DNA from: Rikenellaceae bacterium
GTDB lineage: Bacteria; Bacteroidota; Bacteroidia; Bacteroidales; Rikenellaceae
DNA: 42,527 nt
Assembly: GCA_017425655.1 (NCBI GenBank)
Contig: JAFPAT010000075.1
Coordinates: 1-42,527 of the forward strand
Direction of reading: 5' to 3'
Part shown: positions 15,960 through 24,825 of the stretch, one piece after another
Layout of the letters: each line of letters begins with the position of its first letter
Numbering within the stretch: position 1 is the first letter of the stretch
Translations under genes and position numbers: made by a program
Notes under the pieces: model-generated
What the model was told of the DNA's origin: nothing
The model's input: only the letters and a program-made list of their open reading frames with translations
Database searches by the model: none

Positions 15960-17247
15960 ACAAAACTTCGGCGACGGTGAATGTACTGCCACCGACAAAA
16001 ATCGCATCCTCATCGGTCGCCAATGCCTTCGCGTGAGCGAGAGCCTCGCGCACTCCGCGCACCACTTCGCCCTGCAAACCGACCGCCATAGCCTCACGAG
16101 CCAACTCCTCGGCATCCAACGCGCGCGAAATCGCCGCCTGCGTAAAGATGTAGTGTGCCTTGCGCGGCAGAAGGGGCAGAACAGCCGCCAAATCTTTCTC
16201 GCGCACAACGCCCAAAACGAAATATAACTTATTGCAAGTCAGACGCTCCAACTGCTCGGTAACATATCGCAGACCGTGCGCATTGTGGCCCGTATCGCAC
16301 ATCACCAAAGGTCGCTCACCGAGCTTTTGCCAACGCCCCTGCAACCCCGTCGTGGCAGCCGCCGAACGACAGCCCTCGATCAGTGCGCGGGTCGAAATCG
16401 AGATAGGCGTACGGCGGTGCATAACCTCCAACGCTCCGAGCGCAGTGATGATATTTCGACGCTGGTACTCGCCTCCGAGGTCGATATCGAGGCTGAACTC
16501 GCGACCATCAGCCTCGCGGCGCACCGCGAAGCGACTGCCACACTCGTTACACTCGCCAGAAAGCAGCGTGAAAAGACGCTCGGCCTTGTAGAGCTCCGCG
16601 CGATTTTCGCCGGCTACACGTGCAAAAACCTCGTCAGTCGCAGGGTCGCTCTCACCGATTACCACAGGCACTTCGGGCTTGATGATACCCGCCTTCTCGG
16701 TGGCAATTTCGGTGAGCGTCGAGCCGAGTAAGTCGGTGTGATCCAGACCGATATTGGTAATAACCGATACCAATGGCGTGATTATGTTCGTCGCATCAAG
16801 GCGACCTCCAAGACCCGTTTCGATGACCGCCACCTCGACACCCTCGCGACTGAAATGGTCGAATGCCATCGCCGCCGTCATCTCGAAAAACGAGAGCCCG
16901 ATGCGCTCCATTGCCGAGCGATGCGTAGCGACAAATTCGACTACCTCGCGCTCCGAAATCTGCTCCCCCTCGACTCGAATTCGCTCGCGGAAATCGTGCA
17001 GATGGGGCGAGGTGAAGAGTCCCGTTCTAAAACCTGCCGACTGCAACACCGAAGCAATCAAGTGCGAGGTCGAGCCCTTGCCGTTGGTACCCGCAACGTG
17101 GATCGTGGCGTAGTGGCGGTGCGGACGACCGAGGTAGGTCATAAACTCCTCGATGCGTTCCAAACCGGGCTTATAAGCATCGCTGCCCGCATCCTGAAAC
17201 GAGCGCAACGACGAGTAGAGATATTCGAGTGTTTGAGCGTAGTTCAT
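15958..17247 (-). CDS. folC: Bifunctional folylpolyglutamate/dihydrofolate synthase
   Basis: FolC adds glutamate to dihydropteroate and to folates. The sequence shows the Mur-ligase-type ATP loop HVAGTNGKGSTSHL (near residue 50), TSPHLHDFRERI, the ETGLGGRLDATN segment (near 140) and DHTDLLGST. At 429 aa it has the normal length. It begins 15 bp after the lnt stop on the same strand, so lnt and folC are probably one transcript. An ATTCACA repeat forms the 3' end. Confidence 0.93.
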   Translation of the reverse strand: MNYAQTLEYLYSSLRSFQDAGSDAYKPGLERIEEFMTYLGRPHRHYATIHVAGTNGKGSTSHLIASVLQSAGFRTGLFTSPHLHDFRERIRVEGEQISEREVVEFVATHRSAMERIGLSFFEMTAAMAFDHFSREGVEVAVIETGLGGRLDATNIITPLVSVITNIGLDHTDLLGSTLTEIATEKAGIIKPEVPVVIGESDPATDEVFARVAGENRAELYKAERLFTLLSGECNECGSRFAVRREADGREFSLDIDLGGEYQRRNIITALGALEVMHRRTPISISTRALIEGCRSAAATTGLQGRWQKLGERPLVMCDTGHNAHGLRYVTEQLERLTCNKLYFVLGVVREKDLAAVLPLLPRKAHYIFTQAAISRALDAEELAREAMAVGLQGEVVRGVREALAHAKALATDEDAIFVGGSTFTVAEVL

Positions 17248-17262
17248 TCTTCTTTGGGGGCT

Positions 17263-18846
17263 TTAATCGACAAGGTGGTTGCGACGGCGAACACGGTAGG
17301 CGATATAGTATAACGTGCAGAGCAACAGCAGATAACAACACAGACGAGCCACATAATCGCCATAGCGCGTGTAGAGCGTCAGACGTGTGCAGACGGGCAC
17401 CTCGGCCGTAAGTACGCCGCGCTCGTCCCAACCTATCGACGAGATCACGCGACCCTGCGGATCGATAAATCCCGAAATGCCCGTATTGGCACTTCGAGCC
17501 ACGCTGCGGCGGGTCTCGATGGCGCGCAGGCGCGAGTAAGAGAAGTGTTGGCGATGGCCGTTTGTCTTGCCCCACCAGCCGTCGTTGGTGATCACCGACA
17601 TCACCTTCGCACCGCGACGCACAAATTCCGAATAGAACTCGCCATAGACCGACTCGTAGCAAATTGCAACACCAATCGGGAGCTCCTCCGAACCGAAATT
17701 TTTGGGGGCGGGATCAACGCCGAGCTGTCCCGACGAGCCGCCCAACTCGACAATAAGTCCGGAGATGAACGACATCAACTTCGGATAGGGCACCTTCTCG
17801 GCTCCGACCACCAATTTTATCTTATGACGTACATCGAACTCGCCTTGCGGCGCAAATTCCAACGCCGTATTATAGACATCGTAACGCATCATTCCGCGCA
17901 TACGTGCAGTTGCCGAAGCGGCCACGCCCATAGGATACATACGCAACGTGCTTGCGCCCGTAATCACCGATCCGTCAGTCAGATGCGACTCCTGCACCGA
18001 GCGCATATTATGGATTGCCGCCGCCGACCAATCATTCTCCCAAATCGCACTATTGGCACCCAAAGCCGTCTCGGGAAGCAGCACAAAACGACTATCCGAG
18101 GGACACTGCTCGATAAGTGCGCGGAAGATCGAGTCCTGAATTTCATCGGGAAGATCAAACTTCTCATCAATCGGGAAGCAGGCAAAATTGGGTTGCACAA
18201 CGCTGATTTTGACCCTCTCGTCGCACTCCTTCGCACCAAGCAACATCGCTACCGACACCGCAACGGGCACCACCGCAACCGCCACGCCTGCCACTGCACG
18301 GCGCACCGAGCGCGCACGTAATGCCTCGAAAAAGAGGATGTTACAGATAAGCACCCAGAGCGAACCGCCAAACACACCCGTAAATTCGTACCACTGCACC
18401 GCCCAAATGTCGGTTGCAAAGCCATTGCCCAACGCCAACCAGGGGAACGAGGCCTCGGTGGTGAGGTAGAAGTACTCCAACGCGATCCACGCACCAACGA
18501 GTGAGCAGTATGCCAACGATCGCGGAGCGCGCTTGCTGACAAAGTGGTAAAAGAGCACTGCGAGTGAAGGCAGTAACGCCGTAACGATGATTGCTACAAC
18601 CGCGCCTACGGGGGTCGAATTCCATATCCACCAGCAGGTTATGACGGCCCAGAGGAGCATCGCGAGGGTTGTCCAACCAGCCATACGCCAGAACGATCGG
18701 CGCGAATCGTCGTAGCTGGCCGAGATTATCAATAGCGGTACCAATGCCACCAAAAGTGTCAATCCCGTTCCGCGCAACCAACCCGACGAGAGCATCAACA
18801 CCGTCAGAGCGACCAACAAAAATCTATTTCGAATCAAGTTTTGCAT
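17263..18846 (-). CDS. lnt: Apolipoprotein N-acyltransferase
   Basis: Lnt transfers an acyl chain to the N-terminal cysteine of lipoproteins in the inner membrane. The N-terminal 210 residues hold about 6-7 membrane segments. The nitrilase-like domain follows with FVLLPETALG (Glu259), RHKIKLVVGAEKVPYP (catalytic Lys342 or 344) and GVAICYESVYGEF (Cys396), the expected Glu-Lys-Cys triad. A last membrane segment lies near the C-terminus. The start at 18846 (MQNLIRNRFLLV) is chosen because the longer frame runs through the promoter region; it gives 527 aa, near the usual 510. Confidence 0.92.
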   Translation of the reverse strand: MQNLIRNRFLLVALTVLMLSSGWLRGTGLTLLVALVPLLIISASYDDSRRSFWRMAGWTTLAMLLWAVITCWWIWNSTPVGAVVAIIVTALLPSLAVLFYHFVSKRAPRSLAYCSLVGAWIALEYFYLTTEASFPWLALGNGFATDIWAVQWYEFTGVFGGSLWVLICNILFFEALRARSVRRAVAGVAVAVVPVAVSVAMLLGAKECDERVKISVVQPNFACFPIDEKFDLPDEIQDSIFRALIEQCPSDSRFVLLPETALGANSAIWENDWSAAAIHNMRSVQESHLTDGSVITGASTLRMYPMGVAASATARMRGMMRYDVYNTALEFAPQGEFDVRHKIKLVVGAEKVPYPKLMSFISGLIVELGGSSGQLGVDPAPKNFGSEELPIGVAICYESVYGEFYSEFVRRGAKVMSVITNDGWWGKTNGHRQHFSYSRLRAIETRRSVARSANTGISGFIDPQGRVISSIGWDERGVLTAEVPVCTRLTLYTRYGDYVARLCCYLLLLCTLYYIAYRVRRRNHLVD

Positions 18847-18867
18847 TTTTCCGTGTGATTTTATCTG

Positions 18868-18895
18868 CAAAGATAGAAGATATTTACTATTTTTG
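18868..18895. promoter_or_regulatory. Divergent candidate -7 boxes for lnt and the LysE-type gene
   Basis: On the - strand TATCTTTG (18875-18868) lies 22 bp before the lnt start. On the + strand TATTTTTG (18888-18895) points toward the LysE-type gene. Neither has a perfect TTTG at the -33 position, so both are partial matches. Confidence 0.4.
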
Positions 18896-19029
18896 CACTT
18901 TATAACCTCTGTTTTTAATACAAGTATTAAAAGCGAGGGGCGGAGTTGGCGCATTTAAGGTCGAAACCGACGGCCGAAATGCCACACTTCGAAGAGAGTA
19001 ACAACGAAATTACCGAAGATAGATATACT

Positions 19030-19683
19030 ATGTGGTATGATATGATTTTCAGAGGATTGCTGGTCGGATTGGCCTCATCGATTACGGTCGGACCGGTGGC
19101 TGTTCTCTGTATGCAGCGCACGTTGAGCAAATCGCGACAATCGGGATTGGCCTCGGGCGTGGGCGTGGCCTGCGCCGACACGTTGATGGCAACGGTGGCA
19201 TACTTCTGCTACTCGATGTTGCAATCGTGGCTCGACCAATATGCCGTTGTGATGCGTGTGGCCTGCGGAATTATGGTCGTGGTGGTGGGTGTATATATCT
19301 ACCTCCAAAATCCTGTAACGCAGATACGCCGCAACCGCGCTGGCAAGAGCGACCTCTGGCAGGATTTCGGCTCGATGTTCGGCTTTACGCTGGCTAACCT
19401 GCTGATGATCATTCCCTACATCTTCGTCTTCTTCGGAATGTTCAGCGTCGAGACCACCGACACCCTATCGATAAACACACTGCTGCTCGGAGCATTGACT
19501 CTGGCGGGATTTTTCGGTGGTGCAGTGTCGTGGTGGTTCTGCCTTACGGCTCTTATCAGCATCTTCCGCAACCGCTTCCGCCCGCGACACATGCTTTGGA
19601 TAAACCGCATCGCAGGCTGCCTGATCACGACGCTGGGAGTCTATACCATCATCTCTACATTCATTAAAATTCTTCCTAACTAA
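19030..19683 (+). CDS. LysE-family amino acid exporter
   Basis: The 217-aa protein has about six membrane helices and the LysE/RhtB signature near the N-terminus: ASSITVGPVAVLCMQRTLSKS, followed by GLASGVGVACADTLMA. The family exports amino acids or related metabolites; the substrate cannot be read from the sequence. The start at 19030 (MWYDMIFRGLLVG) places the first membrane helix at the N-terminus; the longer frame from 18946 adds a polar stretch unlikely in this family. It is 17 bp upstream of cmk and is the first gene of a long + run. Confidence 0.8.
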   Translation: MWYDMIFRGLLVGLASSITVGPVAVLCMQRTLSKSRQSGLASGVGVACADTLMATVAYFCYSMLQSWLDQYAVVMRVACGIMVVVVGVYIYLQNPVTQIRRNRAGKSDLWQDFGSMFGFTLANLLMIIPYIFVFFGMFSVETTDTLSINTLLLGALTLAGFFGGAVSWWFCLTALISIFRNRFRPRHMLWINRIAGCLITTLGVYTIISTFIKILPN

Positions 19684-19700
19684 CAGAAGATCATCAAACT

Positions 19701-20426
19701 ATGACTACACAAACAACAAAAAATAGTCGCCGCCGCCTGACTATCGCTGTCGATGGTTTCTCGTCGTGTGGCAAGAGCACCTTCGCAAAGGCGCTGGCTG
19801 CACGCTTCGGATACATCTTTGTCGATACGGGCGCAATGTATCGCGCAGTAACCCTCTTCGCCCTCGAAAATGGAGCCATCCGTTCGGGTATCGTCGATGA
19901 TGAGGCTCTGATCGCGCTGCTACCCAAGATCGATATCGCCTTCCGCTTCAACCCCAAGCGCGGAGCGAGCGACATCTATGTCAATGGCGATTTGGTCGAG
20001 GGTAAGATCCGCACGATCGAGGTGAGCAACTGCGTCAGCAGCGTCAGCTCGATTGGCGAGGTGCGCGAGAAGCTGGTTGCAATGCAGCAGCAGATGGGTC
20101 GCAACAAGGGTATCGTGATGGATGGTCGCGATATCGGCACAGTGGTTTTCCCCGATGCCGAGATCAAGATCTTTATGACGGCCGACCCGGCGGTGCGCGC
20201 CCAGCGTCGCTACGACGAGCTGACTGCAAAGGGCGAACAGGTGTCGCTCTCGGAGATCGAGGAGAATGTTCGTTCGCGCGACATTGCCGATCAGAATCGC
20301 GCCATCAGCCCTCTGCGCAAGGCTGACGATGCGGTGGTGCTCGACAACAGCTATATGTCGATTGACGACCAGATGGTTTGGTTCGACGAAAAATTTGGCA
20401 ACCTGTTTGCGAATTCACAATTATAG
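19701..20426 (+). CDS. cmk: Cytidylate kinase
   Basis: Cmk phosphorylates CMP and dCMP with ATP. The P-loop is VDGFSSCGKSTFAK (residues about 14-27), followed by YIFVDTGAMYRAVTLFAL, the MDGRDIGTVVFPDA segment near residue 140 and TADPAVRAQRR near 160. The last residues, ANSQL, come from an ATTCACAATTATAG sequence, part of the heptad-repeat family that forms the gene end. It neighbours ispH, a pairing seen in other Bacteroidetes. Confidence 0.94.
   Translation: MTTQTTKNSRRRLTIAVDGFSSCGKSTFAKALAARFGYIFVDTGAMYRAVTLFALENGAIRSGIVDDEALIALLPKIDIAFRFNPKRGASDIYVNGDLVEGKIRTIEVSNCVSSVSSIGEVREKLVAMQQQMGRNKGIVMDGRDIGTVVFPDAEIKIFMTADPAVRAQRRYDELTAKGEQVSLSEIEENVRSRDIADQNRAISPLRKADDAVVLDNSYMSIDDQMVWFDEKFGNLFANSQL
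20413..20422 (+). repeat. Single ATTCACA unit at the end of cmk
   Basis: ATTCACAATT is followed directly by the TAG stop. It is a one-unit version of the repeat at the end of ispH, with the same TATAG ending. Confidence 0.6.
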
Positions 20427-20457
20427 TTCGAAAAACTGCAAAGACAAACAATTGAGA

Positions 20458-21342
20458 ATGAAAGTTCTTATCGACGATAATTCGGGTTTTTGCTTCGGCG
20501 TTGTGCGTGCCATTTCGCGGGCCGAGGAGGCTCTCGCCGAGGGCGATACGGTCTATTCATTGGGCGATATCGTTCATAACCGCGTCGAGGTACAGCGACT
20601 TGAAAGGCTTGGTTTGCAGACCGTTACCCACGCCGATATGGAGCAGTTGGGTGGTCGTCGCCTCTTTATTCGCGCACACGGTGAGCCACCAACGACATAC
20701 GCCGAGGCGAAGCGTCTGGGTATCGAGGTTATCGATGCGACCTGCCCCGTCGTTGCCGCCCTGCAAGGCAAGGTTAAGCGTGCGCACGAAAAGATGCAAA
20801 GCGTTGGTGGTCAGGTCGTTCTGCTGGGCAAGCACGGCCACGCCGAGGTTGTCGGACTGACCGGACAGGTCGAGGATCGCGTGATCGTTGTCGAGAAGGA
20901 GAGCGACTTGGAGCAGGTCGATTTCTCGCGACCGATCTACTTCCTCTCGCAGACCACGCAGAGCCGCGCCCTCTTTGAGCACATCTTGGAGATTATGCAC
21001 CAACGTGCCGCCGACCCCTCGCAGATCGAGGCGATGGATACCATTTGCGGACAGGTGGCAGGGCGCGAGGAGCGACTCTCGGAGTTTGCCCGTTCGGTCG
21101 ATCGCGTTGTCTTTGTCTGCGGTCGCAAGAGTTCGAACGGCAAGGTGCTCTTCGAGGTGTGTCGAAAGGCTAATCCGCAGAGTTTCAACATCGAGGAAGC
21201 TTCGGAGTTGCAGGCAGAATGGCTCGCAGGGGCCGAGAGCGTCGGTATTTGCGGTGCAACCTCAACGCCAAAATGGCTGATGCAGCAGGTGGCGGACTAT
21301 ATTGAGAATTCACAATTCACGATTCACGATTCACAATTATAG
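20458..21342 (+). CDS. ispH: 4-hydroxy-3-methylbut-2-enyl diphosphate reductase
   Basis: IspH is the last enzyme of the MEP isoprenoid pathway and makes IPP and DMAPP using a [4Fe-4S] cluster. The three conserved cysteines are Cys12 (GFCFGVVRA), Cys96 (DATCPVV) and Cys197 (DTICGQVAGRE). Other matches are the HNRVEV and RAHGEPP segments with the catalytic-site histidines and the FLSQTTQS segment. The start at 20458 gives 294 aa, a normal length. The C-terminal NSQFTIHDSQL is encoded by the heptad repeat and is not part of the family fold. Confidence 0.95.
   Translation: MKVLIDDNSGFCFGVVRAISRAEEALAEGDTVYSLGDIVHNRVEVQRLERLGLQTVTHADMEQLGGRRLFIRAHGEPPTTYAEAKRLGIEVIDATCPVVAALQGKVKRAHEKMQSVGGQVVLLGKHGHAEVVGLTGQVEDRVIVVEKESDLEQVDFSRPIYFLSQTTQSRALFEHILEIMHQRAADPSQIEAMDTICGQVAGREERLSEFARSVDRVVFVCGRKSSNGKVLFEVCRKANPQSFNIEEASELQAEWLAGAESVGICGATSTPKWLMQQVADYIENSQFTIHDSQL
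21308..21338 (+). repeat. Four-unit ATTCAC(A/G) repeat encoding the IspH C-terminus
   Basis: Four heptads (ATTCACA, ATTCACG, ATTCACG, ATTCACA) end two bases before the TAG stop of ispH. The repeat is translated in frame and supplies the last 10 or so residues. Confidence 0.8.
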
Positions 21343-21395
21343 TTTGTCGCGAAGGAAAACCAATTTTGCTTTTTGAATTTTGAATAATAAAAGAT

Positions 21396-21881
21396 ATGAG
21401 AACGGACAGATATTTGATTAGAGCAGTGAAATATTTTCTGCTTTTGATCGTTTTGATCGTGGTACTTTATGCGCTGGCATACTATTTCGAGGGTACACCG
21501 ATGAGTGTCGAGGAGTATGTCGCGATGTTGGTTGCAGATCCACGTGCAAAGTGGTTGCTGCCCGTCTTTGCGGTGCTGGCATTGGCTTATCCCGCTTTCG
21601 GATATATGACTCGTTCGTTGCCTATCTCACTCACTACCAACCGTGTAGGTGTCGATGCAGCGATGCGTGCGTGCGAATTTGAGGCGGCGGGTGAGCGCGA
21701 TGGCGTACTGTTGTATCGTGCAACGTCGGCGGCACGTCGTGCCCGTCTGCTGTGGGAAGACGAATTGGAGGTTTGGTCGGAGGGCGATCGAACGGTGATT
21801 CGAGGCCATCGTGCAGCGGTGGTGCAGGTGATCTATCGCTCGGAAATGTATATGCGTAAAGAGAATGGCGAAGAGATTTAA
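21396..21881 (+). CDS. Two-TM membrane protein of unknown function
   Basis: I do not recognise a named family. The 161-aa protein has two N-terminal membrane helices (about residues 10-30 and 53-72) and a soluble domain of about 85 residues after them, with RVGVDAAMRACEFEAAG and a beta-rich EDELEVWSEGDRTVIRGHRA stretch. It is followed 4 bp later by the S41 protease start, so the two are probably co-translated and may work together at the membrane. A start at 21865 for the next gene would overlap this one. Confidence 0.6.
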   Translation: MRTDRYLIRAVKYFLLLIVLIVVLYALAYYFEGTPMSVEEYVAMLVADPRAKWLLPVFAVLALAYPAFGYMTRSLPISLTTNRVGVDAAMRACEFEAAGERDGVLLYRATSAARRARLLWEDELEVWSEGDRTVIRGHRAAVVQVIYRSEMYMRKENGEEI

Positions 21882-21885
21882 TTCG

Positions 21886-23580
21886 ATGAAATTTAACAAA
21901 ATAGCACGTCGCGGAGCCATCGCTTCGGCGGGTGTGGCGGGGGCTGTGATCCTCACCGCATCTGTAACCAACGACTTTGGCCTGGGGCGAAATATCGAGA
22001 TTCTGATCAATATGATGCGCGAGTTGAGCGTACTCTATGTTGATGAGATCAAACCTGAAGATCTGCTGAAAAATGGCGCGGCGGGAATGACCTCGGAGCT
22101 TGATCCCTATACGGCCTATATGCCCGAGGAGGAGGTCGAGGAGTTCGAGATGCTGACACGCGGCAAGTATGGTGGCGTGGGCTCGCTCATCCGCCAAAAG
22201 GGTGAGTATGTGCGTTTTGCCGAGCCTTATCGCGGCTTTCCGGCCGATCGTGCAGGTATCAAGATCGGCGACCGCATCCTCGAAATCGACGGTGAGTCGG
22301 CAAAGGGTATGTCGGTCGATCAGATCAGCCGCCGCTTGAAGGGCGACCCCGGTACGGAGGTGCGACTGAAAGTGGGTCGTCTGGTCGATGACAGCGTGAT
22401 GGACCTCACTCTGCGCCGCGAGCGCATCTCGATTTCGGGTGTTCCCTATGCCGGTTGGCTCAACGACTCGATCGCCTATATCGAACATAACGATTTCAGC
22501 GAGGGCTGTGCGGCCGATCTGCGCCGCGAGTTGATGCGTCTGCGCGAGACGGGTCGCCTGCGCGGCTTGGTGCTCGACTATCGCAGCAATGGCGGCGGCA
22601 TTGTGCAGGAGGCGGTCGATATCCTCTCGATGTTCCTGCCCAAAGGGAGCGAGGTACTGAAAATGAAGGGTCGCTACGACTATATGGATGCGACCTACCA
22701 CACCGATAAGGAGCCAATTGACACCCAACTGCCGATCGTGGTGCTGACAAACAGCGGCTCGGCCTCGGCTGCCGAGATCGTGGCGGGAGCGTTGCAGGAT
22801 ATGGATCGCGCCGTATTGATGGGTCGCCGCACCTTTGGCAAGGGATTGGTGCAATCGACCCGCGATGTCGGCTACGGAGCATATTTGAAGGTTACAACGG
22901 CAAAATATTATATGCCGAGTGGTCGCTGTATTCAGGCTATCGACTACGCCCACCGCAACGAAGACGGCTCGGTCGATTATGTGCCCGACTCGCTCATTCG
23001 CGAATTCACTACACGTGGCGGTCGCAAGGTCTATGACGGTGGTGGCGTGATGCCCGACGTGGTGCGCGAGGCGGAGTATGCGACCCGATTTGTGATGACC
23101 ATCTATGCCGAGGGTCATATCGAGGACTTTGCCGACGACTATGCGAAGCGCAACGACAAGCGTCTGCAAAAGATCGATCCGAAGAGATTCTCGATCAGCG
23201 ATAGCGACTTCGAGGATTTCGTTGAGATGATGAAGGGTCGCCAGACATCGTACCGCACCCAGAGCAGTCAGTATGCCGATGTTGTTCGTCGCGCGGCAGA
23301 GCAGGAGCGTCAGGACTCGACCCTGCTGGCCGAGATACGCCAATTGGAGAAGCGACTCGAAGGCGATATGGAGGCACACCTGCGCCGCAATCGCGCCGAG
23401 ATTTTCGATGCGATCAACACGCAGATCATTCTTCGCTATCGCTACTCGGAGGGCGTTAAGCTCTACAATCTGCGCAAGGACCGCGACGTAGCAGCGGCAG
23501 TCGAGCTGTTGGGCAACCTCGCAGAGTATCACCGAATACTCACCGAGCAGGATACCGAGCGTCAGCACAAACGAGATTAA
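21886..23580 (+). CDS. S41-family C-terminal processing peptidase with PDZ domain
   Basis: The protein has an N-terminal membrane anchor or signal (residues about 8-27), a PDZ domain (KYGGVGSLIRQ to about residue 165, with FPADRAGIKIGDRILEIDG), and a peptidase domain with TNSGSASAAEIVAGAL (nucleophile Ser294) and GRRTFGKGLVQ (Lys319). The Ser-Lys spacing of 25 matches Tsp. A charged, helical C-terminal extension of about 130 residues follows. Such proteases process periplasmic proteins. The ATG at 21886 is preferred because it gives a basic start and a clean hydrophobic segment; 21865 is the alternative. Confidence 0.88.
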   Translation: MKFNKIARRGAIASAGVAGAVILTASVTNDFGLGRNIEILINMMRELSVLYVDEIKPEDLLKNGAAGMTSELDPYTAYMPEEEVEEFEMLTRGKYGGVGSLIRQKGEYVRFAEPYRGFPADRAGIKIGDRILEIDGESAKGMSVDQISRRLKGDPGTEVRLKVGRLVDDSVMDLTLRRERISISGVPYAGWLNDSIAYIEHNDFSEGCAADLRRELMRLRETGRLRGLVLDYRSNGGGIVQEAVDILSMFLPKGSEVLKMKGRYDYMDATYHTDKEPIDTQLPIVVLTNSGSASAAEIVAGALQDMDRAVLMGRRTFGKGLVQSTRDVGYGAYLKVTTAKYYMPSGRCIQAIDYAHRNEDGSVDYVPDSLIREFTTRGGRKVYDGGGVMPDVVREAEYATRFVMTIYAEGHIEDFADDYAKRNDKRLQKIDPKRFSISDSDFEDFVEMMKGRQTSYRTQSSQYADVVRRAAEQERQDSTLLAEIRQLEKRLEGDMEAHLRRNRAEIFDAINTQIILRYRYSEGVKLYNLRKDRDVAAAVELLGNLAEYHRILTEQDTERQHKRD

Positions 23581-23607
23581 CCGAACACTCAAAAACGACA
23601 ACCCACG

Positions 23608-24780
23608 ATGAAACGCCTCTCGAAGATATTTACCTTCCGCCACCGAATGATTGTGATCGTTCTGGGTCTGATCATTGCGTGCGGATCGCTCTTCTTCACC
23701 TCGAAGATGGCGCAGTCGCTCCGCGAGAAGGAGCAGCACGATGTGCAAATATGGGCGATGGCAATGGAGCGCAGTGGCAATTCGAGCATCTTTGTCAATG
23801 GCGACCCGCTGATGGAGCAGATCATTTCGGGCCGCAACAACATTCCGTTGATCATCACCGACCACAATCTGCGCGTGTTGGAGTCGCACCTGATCCCCAA
23901 CAATGTGATCAACCATCCCGATCTGTTGCGCGAAAAGATCGACCAACTGTCGGACAAGAATTCGCCCATCGTAATCCGCAACCGCTGGAATGCCCAAGAT
24001 AACATCTATATCTTCTACGGCGAGTCGCGCCTGTTGCGCACGCTCTACTACTTCCCGCTGGTACAGCTGACCGTCATCGTGATCTTCATTCTGTTCGGAT
24101 ATATCGCATTCAGTTCCTCGAAGCAGGATGAGCAAAACCGCGTCTGGATCGGCCTGGCAAAGGAGACAGCACACCAACTCGGCACACCCACCTCGTCGCT
24201 ACTCGGCTGGATCGAGTATCTACGTTCGCAGGATGTCGATCAAACGGCTGTCGATGAGATGAATAAGGATCTTACCCACCTGATGAAGATCGTCGATCGT
24301 TTCTCGAAGATCGGCTCCGAGACCGTTTTGGCAGCGGCCAACATCAACGAGGTTGTGGGTAGCTGTGTAATGTATTTCCGCACACGTATTCCGCGAAACG
24401 TGTCGCTCGACTATAATGGTTTGGCAACAGCCCCCGTGCAGGCGATGATCAACACCGCGCTCTTCGAGTGGGTGGTTGAGAATCTGATGAAGAACTCGCT
24501 CGACGCGCTGCAAGGTCAGGGTCGCATCTCGGTTACGATCTCCTCGTCGGCCGAGCAGGTCTTTGTCGATGTGCGCGATACGGGTAAGGGTATCGCCCGC
24601 AGCAATTGGAAGCGCATCTTCGAGCCCGGTTTCACCACAAAGACACGCGGCTGGGGTCTGGGACTCTCGCTCAGCCGCCGCATCATCGAGGAGTACCACA
24701 AAGGTCGCATCGCAGTTGTCGAGTCCGAGATTGGCAAGGGTACCACGATACGCATCGCCCTGCGCCGAATATATGAATAG
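23608..24780 (+). CDS. Orphan sensor histidine kinase
   Basis: The 390-aa protein has two membrane segments (about residues 13-31 and 150-169) flanking a periplasmic sensor of about 120 residues. The H-box is AKETAHQLGTPTSSLLGW with His189, the N-box is ENLMKNSLDAL with Asn296, followed by DVRDTGKGI (G1), FEPGFTTK (F) and GWGLGLSLSRRII (G2). The sequence around His189 is typical of a Bacteroidetes kinase group. No response regulator gene lies next to it, so its partner must be elsewhere. Its position after the S41 protease suggests an envelope signal. Confidence 0.9.
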   Translation: MKRLSKIFTFRHRMIVIVLGLIIACGSLFFTSKMAQSLREKEQHDVQIWAMAMERSGNSSIFVNGDPLMEQIISGRNNIPLIITDHNLRVLESHLIPNNVINHPDLLREKIDQLSDKNSPIVIRNRWNAQDNIYIFYGESRLLRTLYYFPLVQLTVIVIFILFGYIAFSSSKQDEQNRVWIGLAKETAHQLGTPTSSLLGWIEYLRSQDVDQTAVDEMNKDLTHLMKIVDRFSKIGSETVLAAANINEVVGSCVMYFRTRIPRNVSLDYNGLATAPVQAMINTALFEWVVENLMKNSLDALQGQGRISVTISSSAEQVFVDVRDTGKGIARSNWKRIFEPGFTTKTRGWGLGLSLSRRIIEEYHKGRIAVVESEIGKGTTIRIALRRIYE

Positions 24781-24825
24781 CGCAAAGGCAGGTACAAGTG
24801 AAACGAGAAAAACGCAACAAACAAA

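Noticed and set aside
21634-24177. 847-codon open frame on the - strand
   Set aside because: It lies wholly opposite the well-supported S41 protease and histidine kinase genes. Its translation is rich in His, Gln and Arg without domains, as expected for a shadow of GC-rich codon usage.
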